Shown here one piece after another: positions 57,101-64,000 of a stretch of 64,000 nucleotides of DNA. This DNA comes from Melieria omissa (taxonomy: Eukaryota; Arthropoda; Insecta; Diptera; Ulidiidae), in contig OZ020267.1 of assembly GCA_963971225.1 (NCBI GenBank), positions 66,058,577-66,122,576 of the forward strand, given 5' to 3'. The translations under genes were made by a program, and so were the position numbers. Each line of letters begins with the position of its first letter. The first letter of the stretch is position 1. A model generated the notes under the pieces. That model was not told the origin of the DNA and did no database searches. It saw nothing but the letters and a program-made list of their open reading frames with translations.

Positions 57101-60100
57101 GCGCCAACAATGGCCACATCACTGATGCCCACTCCGCTGCCGCCGTTACTCCGACAACTGGCCGTCGCAGTGGTGCCGCCACGTTCGTCAATTGTCGGCT
57201 TACGCTCTTCCATTGCACAATTCACCATGCGTACATCGTTTCTAAGGCCTGAATTCTTATTGTTATTACAACTATTAAGCGTATGTGTTGAATCACTGCT
57301 CTCCCGATTGGCGACCCCGTCGCCCATGCCATCGATGCCGCTCTCCCACAGCGCGGCGCCCTTGCGCTTGCCGGCCAACACGCGCTCGTAGTCGCTGCCC
57401 ATGAGGCGGCGCAACATGTCCTTGTCGTCGGCCTCCACCTGTGTCAGCACGGGGCGCGTAATCGTCGGCTGCATGTTGTAGTCGCCGCTGTCGACAATCG
57501 CAACATTTTGCTGTTGCTGCTGGCCGCCGTAGCCGCAGACGATATCACAATTGTAGTCGGACGTTGCGGCAGCGTGTTGCTGTGCAGCATCTTCAATCGA
57601 TTTGCTTAGGTTGCGTTGTGCCGAACGTATGGGTGGATGCGATGTGGCGGGATATGTGTTGCCCGGCGTCAGGCGATTGATATCGTTGAACAGCGGATCG
57701 TTGTGGTGTTGAGGTTGTTGGCGGTATGATGCGGTCGAGGGCGAGGAGAACGTCGGCGAACTCTCCGGCGACTTATCGTGACAGAGGAACACGTTGATCT
57801 CGCCATTATTCTCCGCCTTCACGTAAATCTCACGTGGACAACGTGTATCAGGTAGCTGCAAGCACACAGAAAAGGGCACAGAGAATACAATTAATTACAA
57901 ACTGATAAAATCGAGTGCGCGTAAATGTACAACGATAAAAAATCCATGCAAATAATAATAAACCGAATCGATTGGCGAATAATTCCAGCAAATTACTTTC
58001 GACACTGCAATTTGCCGCTACGCAAAGCACACAACCGGCCAAGGCGACTTGTGGTCGACATCGATTTCGAGGCTACACGCGCCAATTCTGCTTCTTCCTC
58101 ATGTCTGGCCTGGTCTGGTCTGGTGGTGGCCCGGTGTGCTCTACACGACAGCGAATCGATGCGCACGACGCGCACAAACGGCAACGAGCACATTGACAGC
58201 GTGCGTCCACCATCCGTCTTGGATACAAATTAAACTCGCCGAATTTCGCTCTAGTCGGTTTGGCCAAATTGACAAATAAACGTTTTCCCTATAGGTGGTA
58301 TGTATATATTTTTAGAAATGATATTTCGTATTTGCTCTGCTGCTGCGGCTGCGGCTGCGGTGGCTGTTGTCGTTGTTATTGTTTTGTATTTGGTTGGTTG
58401 GTTGGTTGGCTGGCTGGTGCGGCGGCGTGTGGCGACAATTGCAGTCATGGCAGCGAAATTCAGACGCAGCACAAATAGACCGATGAATGGATTGACGAGC
58501 GAATAAGTGTGGGCGGCACGTTTCTTATCAAAGTGATAGGTGAAGGTGAAGCAGGTGAAGCTGCTTGACAGCGGATAGCGCCACCGATTATTCTCGAATC
58601 ATGAGCAAAACATTCATGCGCTGATTTATGATTACGTAGGGATTGTAGTTGTATTGTAGTTGTCTTAAATTTGCATATCTTATTACGAGTGCCAGCAAAG
58701 TTTCGACTTTTAGACAAAATATGACTAAAAGCGGCACAATACAAATGAAATATTTGTCTGAAAATACTCTGCCAACAATAGCAGCAAATACGTGGCCACA
58801 ATGTTGGACGGCAGACAGAAACCATGCTCAAATTAGCCAGCCAGCCAGTCAGGCTGACTACCAGCCAGACGGCTAGCCAAGTGGCCGGACAACACTAACG
58901 CAATTTCAAATTCATCCAACATTTTTCCTATACGTTTTATATTAAAATAGCTAAAAATAAGATGTTCATCTAAACGGAATGCAGACAGTAATGCTGCTCT
59001 GTCGCTGGCTGTTCGTTTGTCGGCTGGTGTGTGCGTGCGTGTTTGTCTTTATAAGTTTTATTTTATTGCAAATAAAAGCAAACATGATTTCATTTTCATT
59101 TGGCGAAATGTTTTGCGCGTTTGCTTTTAGTTTGCGCATTAAATTTCGTTGAAATAGAATTTAATTCGAACAAATGGCAACGACACTAAGGACCATTACA
59201 ATAAAAACATTAAAAAGTTGATGCTTTATGACTTGCTTGCGAAAAATTACACAAATGTGATATATTTTTGAAAAAATTGACGTTGTATTTATGTAGTTTT
59301 AAATAGACAAACTTCGTAAATGTAGCATACTATGTTTATCTTTGTACAAAACAATAACAAGGATTAACAACAGTTTTTAATGCAGAATCAAAAATGGGTC
59401 ACGCGTATTTATAAATTGCAATGTTGGTTTTCGAATTTACTACAAATTTGTTTAATTTATTGATTGAAACTGAAGAGAAGACTTCTATGAAGTCTTTCAG
59501 TCAATACTGCCTTTTTCCCGACAAAAATGTGAGAATACAAATGCATTGACCTCCATGGCGTATGAGTAACAAATTTGAAGTTATTAAGGCAGGTTCTCAC
59601 CTTGTGGAAAAAAACGATTTTTGTTTTTTGCCTTATCGTGTAGATACATGTTTCAAAAATGTGCTCCAGAAATTTCAGATCAATATCTTAAAAATTACAA
59701 AAGTTACAGGCCGTTACATAGAGCAGTGTAGAGCACCGGCCAAGCGCGCTTTCAACTTTAAACGCGTTTTTCTGAGAACCACACTTTCGGACCTAACGGA
59801 AGTGATTGAAGGCGCTGGAATAAACCAATCGTCACCAAATGAACCACGATCAGCCAAAAATATTGAAAATTGTTTATTTAAAAAATAATAAGTGAACAAA
59901 AAAATGCGAAAATCGTAATTTTTTGTTCAAAACCTCATAACTTTTGTAATTTTGATCTTTTTTTCATGATCTTGGTTCATTCAATAGATAATACGGTACA
60001 CATTAAGAATGTGTTCGATTTTTGTGTTTCAGATCACGGGTTTTGACGGAATCACTTCCGGTAGCGGGACACCTCCTCGCCGACATGCCGCCACTGATGG

Positions 60101-61766
60101 ACGGGGCGTCCATCCCCCCCCCTTTTTGATTCAGCCAATTTGCAAAATTGTATTCTCTAAATAAATGTGTGTTCATATCCATTTTCAGAGTTGTATCTTT
60201 AACCGTTTTCACAAAAAAAAATTCCTAAAAAAAGTGCACTTTTTCGGATCCACAAGGTGAGAACCTGCCTTAAAAGATATGAAATGCCTGTCTATAAATC
60301 TTTGTCATACCATTTCCTTACAATTTCTTTTACTTAGCTATTCTCATTCTTGTTATTCGTTCTTTCTCTTCTCATTGTTCTACTGAATTCAAATTTTTAA
60401 AAACCCTTAACCCTAACACAAGAATACATATTTTGCATCAATTTTCCCCCACTTACCACAAGTTTTGCTTCTGGTGGCGCCTTGATAACAATTATGATTT
60501 GATCCTTGAATAGATCGACATTCTTCAGATCGTTGTGCGTCACATAGGCCAGCTGATTGTTGTTCGATATCTCGTCGCTCAGTTCGTCGCGTATGTGATC
60601 GATCAGCAGATTCAACTGGTTCTCCTTCTGTTCGAGTCTTTCGCTCTCCAATTGCATGTCGCGCGTGCGTTCCGAACTCACCAGCGAATTGCCACACTTC
60701 CACTGGATGTTGTTCTTTGATTTTTTCTCCAGTATGCCGATGCCCTCCAGCACGTTCGTGATGTCGTAGATGCGGCGTTTCTGCACCGACAATTTTGTGG
60801 ACGCATCATTCAGATCGACCACGCCGTCGGGCGACTCCTGCAGCAGATCGACAAATTTCTTCGTGAGTATGCCGAGCGAGGTGTCTGCACGATTGCCTTC
60901 GGGCGTACGTTTCGAGGCGGGTAGTGACGCTGAGGATGAGTGGGTCGACTTGCAGGCGGCCAACGCTGTGGACGACGACGTAGACGAGGCGGGCGAGGCT
61001 GGACGTTGCGGCTGCGGTGAGGGTGTGGCAAAGCTGAGCGACGTCGTCGAATGTTGTTGCTGCTGCTGTGACGTTGAATTGTTGCTGGCGCGCAGCACCA
61101 CCTGTGGCTGCTTTGACCTGTGATGCTGTTGTTGTGTTTGCGTTGGAGTCTGCTGTTGCTGCAGCACCACCACATTGCTCGAAAAGTCACTCGACTGTTG
61201 CCGAGCCAATTTCCGAGGATGACTATTCTCTGAGGTTGCTGAGGGATTGCGCCGTTTCACTTGCTAAATGGGCAGGAGGAAACAGGGAAAAATCAGTTTT
61301 TATGTTAGTGCTACATAGTTGGGCGATTGCAGGCAACAGTAGTCACCTTATAGTACTCCGTTATCTGCGTCAAGTCCGAAGCGCTACGATTCTGCCACCC
61401 AGAAGTGCACTTTCGCGTGCTTGTCGTGGGGCTGACTGTGGCCGTGGGCGGCGTCGGCTTCAGCGTCACGCCATAGCCGTGATCTAGCAGATGTGTGGCC
61501 ATGGTTGTGCATGAGGCGGCGGACGATGCCGCCGACGATGGCATGAAAATGGCGCTGTTGCGAACGGCGGACGAGGAAGAGCCGCCGCCGCCGCTGCCGC
61601 TTGCCACATTGTCATATGACAATTTTCGTACGGCATTCGAGGCAGCAGAGTGTTGCTGCTGCTGTTGCTGATGGCTGCTGTACGTGCTGCCGTTGCCCGT
61701 CGCTGTTACTGTGCCCGCTGCTGCTGTTGTGGTCGCTGCTGCTGTGACAATCGAATATTTGGGCAT
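54000..61766 (-). CDS. E2f1: E2F1 transcription factor, complete four-exon gene
   Basis: Joined exons 61766-61347, 61263-60457, 57855-56871 and 54115-54000 give 775 residues (Drosophila E2f1 has 805). With Dp it drives G1/S genes in the nucleus and is held by RBF. Residues about 265-331 are the winged-helix DNA-binding domain ([13 protein letters not shown]…[13 protein letters not shown]…NNIQWKCG). A leucine-rich dimerisation segment spans about 340-375 and the marked box about 379-430 ([27 protein letters not shown], then [19 protein letters not shown]). Residues 430-737 are disordered. The last exon holds an RB-binding peptide, [23 protein letters not shown]-degron-like LTQITEYYK crosses exon 1/2. 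All splice phases agree (0, 0, 1). MPKYSIV is chosen as start because of GGAAAAATG context; the frame stays open upstream for some distance without a seen ATG. Confidence 0.95.
54116..56870 (-). other. E2f1 intron 3, 2.76 kb
   Basis: AT-rich with GT/TATG microsatellites near 54252-54266 and 56225-56335. No nested gene or transposon recognised. Confidence 0.7.
56871..57855 (-). CDS. E2f1: E2f1 exon 3 (marked box end and linker)
   Basis: 985 bp between GCTTGCAG and GTAAGTATG, phase 0 to 1. Starts [13 protein letters not shown], then a long Ser/Gly/Asn-rich linker. [16 protein letters not shown] words known from Drosophila appear as [11 protein letters not shown]. Ends LCDVQN plus one base. Confidence 0.93.
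57856..60456 (-). other. E2f1 intron 2, 2.6 kb
   Basis: Contains a TTAA-flanked MITE at 59588-60269. The rest is non-coding; frames at 57900-58500 are low-complexity. Confidence 0.7.
59588..60269. mobile_element. TTAA-flanked MITE in E2f1 intron 2, 682 bp
   Basis: Inverted ends GGCAGGTTCTCACCTTGTGG and complement match over at least 20 bp and are bounded by TTAA at 59584-59587 and 60270-60273. The interior has a 108-codon frame and others with no recognisable motif, so it is taken as non-autonomous. Confidence 0.88.
60457..61263 (-). CDS. E2f1: E2f1 exon 2 (DNA-binding and dimerisation)
   Basis: 269 codons between CCATTTAG and GTAAGTGG. Intron 1 before it is 83 bp. It starts QVKRRNPSA and ends PPEAKLV. 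Carries the winged helix, leucine-rich segment and the first half of the marked box. Confidence 0.95.
61347..61766 (-). CDS. E2f1: E2f1 exon 1
   Basis: 140 codons, low-complexity Ala/Thr/Ser with a short Q run, VRKLSYDN near residue 46, ending LTQITEYYK. Donor AAG|GTGACT is a weaker consensus than the others in this window. Confidence 0.88.
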
Positions 61767-64000
61767 TTTTCCTCTGTGTCCGTTGTCGGCTGCCGAAACG
61801 CAACGCTGCAGAAATGGCAGAAATGTGTGCGATGTGTTTGTGCCAAATGTTCCCTCTTTGCTGGTCGCAGCACTTTGGCGCTATGGTGTTGCGTTCGTGG
61901 TGATTGTTGTTGATGAACGGCGAATTAAAAACACAAACAAAACAATACGAAGAAAACTAAAATTTCCACAGCGGTGTGGCACGTGGCCCCTTTAGGCGTC
62001 AACAACGATTGTGATTTTAATTTTGGAAATTATTACTTTTTCGAGCAGTTAATTTTAGAGGCCTTGTAGTAGTTTTTGAAACTATTTGCTTAATTTAAAT
62101 ATTGTTAAGATTTTGCTCGGCACTGTTTTTGCTCACAACAAACGCGCTACGCTTTTTTCTGTCTGTTGTTCTCTCTGCATTGCTCAGCTGCTTCGCTTTT
62201 GTGTTACGAGGCGTTGGTGTTTGTGTTTGCGTGTTTTCTTACTTGACTTTTCTATCTAAAGTGTTATATTCGCGTTTGCTGTTGTGGTTTTTGTTGTTGT
62301 TTCTGGTTTAATGCGCGAAACAGTACATTTCTTAACTTATCAAATTTGTTGCTTCCTGTTTGGGGTTTTCCTGCAAATATAACCTCACGCTTTCGCTTAG
62401 TTTCTGCTCGGCCCGAGTCTGCGGTGCTTGGCGGTGCTTTCTTCGAATTATTATATAATTAACGTTTCGTTTGAAAGTGTTTTGCTTTTATTGTACTTGA
62501 AATGTCCTTATTTCCTAAATTAGCACCTAAGGATTCTTCACATCTGCAAATGAAAAAAAGTAACAAAAACAAATTAAAAATATGTTCAGTTTTTTTTTTC
62601 ATGTAAATAAAAGTGGTCAAGTTCCGATTTAAATTAATATAAACTTTGAAACACTCAAATGATCAGAATTCAAGAACTAAGCATTATTTGCTGTCACAAA
62701 ACTTGTATGTTACAACCTGTAAAGCTCAATTTGCATAGTTTCTCACTCAGTATTTGTTGCGTCATATATGGACAACGCCATTAAAAGCCATTCCGCCAAA
62801 CCGCTGTCATATTACTTTTGTGCAACTGAGCTTCGCACTATTCCACCGGCCGCATTCCACACCAGCATTCGAAACAAGTCTCTCATATGTAAATTATGCG
62901 ACTTTATGCCAGCGCGAAGGCAACGACTCGGTCATGCTCAAAGAATGAGTTTAATGAGATTTGCTGATTTATGGAACATTCTCCACAATTAAGATAGCAA
63001 ATATTTTCAATAATGAAAGGACATAAATATACCCTACATACGCTATACATACGTAGGCAAATAATGGCAAATTGGCGTAGATCGCATTAAGTGTTAATGA
63101 CCTTTTGCAACATAACATCTGCTCTGCTGCACGAGGCACGCAAAACAGCGCCGTCTTACAACTGGCAAATATGGTCTTTGGAAAGAGCAGCGCGTCTATG
63201 TGCCACTGCCCGCCACATGCTGCCATTTACTTGTATACACTCGCGCACACATATACATTGCACATATAAACATTCATTCATACATAGAATGATTACTACT
63301 CGTAAGCATTCATTTACGTTAATTTGCTTTTTGTTGTTCTTTCATTTTGTCCATAATTTTTTGAAAGCCATTTGTTGTGTTCTACAGTTCACTTGCACAC
63401 GCTGACCGGCAAAACAAATCCGCAACAAAAACAATATCAACATTAGAATTTCGTTCGGCAATTAACATGGGAACAATTCTTTTCTTACATTTACTATTTT
63501 CCGCTTTTTTATTGCTGCTCTTTAGTTCTCCCCTTTTCCCGCTATTTGCATGACAAATTTCGCAGCGATAAAGAAAGTAGTAAAAAAAATAGGAAAAAAT
63601 AAGAGGTTCAGGCAAAAAAATAAATGGCACACAGCGACTCAACGCTGGTTCAACACATTTAAATTAAAAAATAAAAACACAACAGCTCAATAACAATAGA
63701 AACGATAAGCTAGAAGCGCACGAAGCTTCCTCATTTTACCCACAAGTGCTGTAGTCAGTCAGTCGCATACGCGTCTCGAAACGGCTCCAAGTGGCGACGA
63801 CAGTGCCAATTGTCGTGGCAGCGCTTCGAGGAAGACACTCGAATTGTGCGAGCCCCACTGCTCACTGCTCACATGCTAATTAAGAAGGAAGCAATAGCGC
63901 CGCATTTATAAGACGCACTGGAATGCGCACGAAGAAAGGCCAAGCGTCCATTCAACCAGCCCTCCGACTGCTGAACCCACTCAAATCCCAACCGGGCAGC
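61767..64000 (-). other. E2f1 leader and upstream region
   Basis: Presumed 5' untranslated and promoter DNA of E2f1. I see no other gene. CAGC/CAGT-rich sequence lies at 63750-63770. No TATA or DRE-like element could be assigned with confidence. Confidence 0.45.

Overview
The window is nuclear DNA of a higher fly (Diptera, Brachycera). Its genes match Drosophila genes in order of exons and motifs (pumilio, D1, Tina-1, E2f1) but differ enough in the linkers to be a non-Drosophila acalyptrate. A tephritid-like fruit fly is my inference from the protein divergence and transposon content; nothing here proves the genus. Short introns of 65-67 bp with GTAAG donors, Cavener-type starts and long CAG/CAA tracts also fit a fly.

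Layout. 1-25,665: gene-free, transposon-rich DNA that, if the Drosophila exon order holds, lies inside a very large pumilio intron (gene on the minus strand). It holds a hAT-type element (1734-2619), several TA- and TTAA-flanked MITEs, a three-unit tandem repeat (3335-4038), a nearly intact mariner (9155-10443), a Helitron (10460-17306) split by a BEL/Pao LTR retrotransposon with identical LTRs (10654-16723), a deleted Tc1/mariner copy (21205-21823), and a tandem array made from two nested MITEs (22136-25103). 25,666-31,029: two pumilio coding exons (minus) that encode the low-complexity N-terminal part; the PUF repeats are beyond the left edge. 31,030-40,441: pumilio upstream region, with a triple nest (pogo-like element, hAT MITE, tRNA-derived SINE with a perfect 15-bp target duplication). 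40,442-43,465: two tandem AT-hook genes of the D1 type (plus), sharing one intron position and phase. 44,764-45,309: Tina-1-like gamma-glutamylcyclotransferase gene (plus). 46,006-49,083: 3-kb TTAA-bounded composite with long fold-back repeats. 49,631-50,182: small intronless basic protein gene of unknown function (plus). 54,000-61,766: complete four-exon E2f1 gene (minus), 775 codons plus stop, with DNA-binding, dimerisation and RB-binding segments and a PIP-degron-like motif across the exon 1/2 junction.

The genes do not form a pathway cluster; each is independently transcribed. The cell-biological themes are translational repression (pumilio), satellite/AT-rich chromatin binding (D1 pair), gamma-glutamyl amine turnover (Tina-1) and S-phase transcription (E2f1). 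The most unusual features are the D1 tandem duplication, an open Q/H-rich frame joined in phase to the pumilio start, the unequal-exchange array built from nested MITEs, and the long hairpin repeats near 46.4 kb. Splice sites were placed by reading consensus and reading-frame continuity only.
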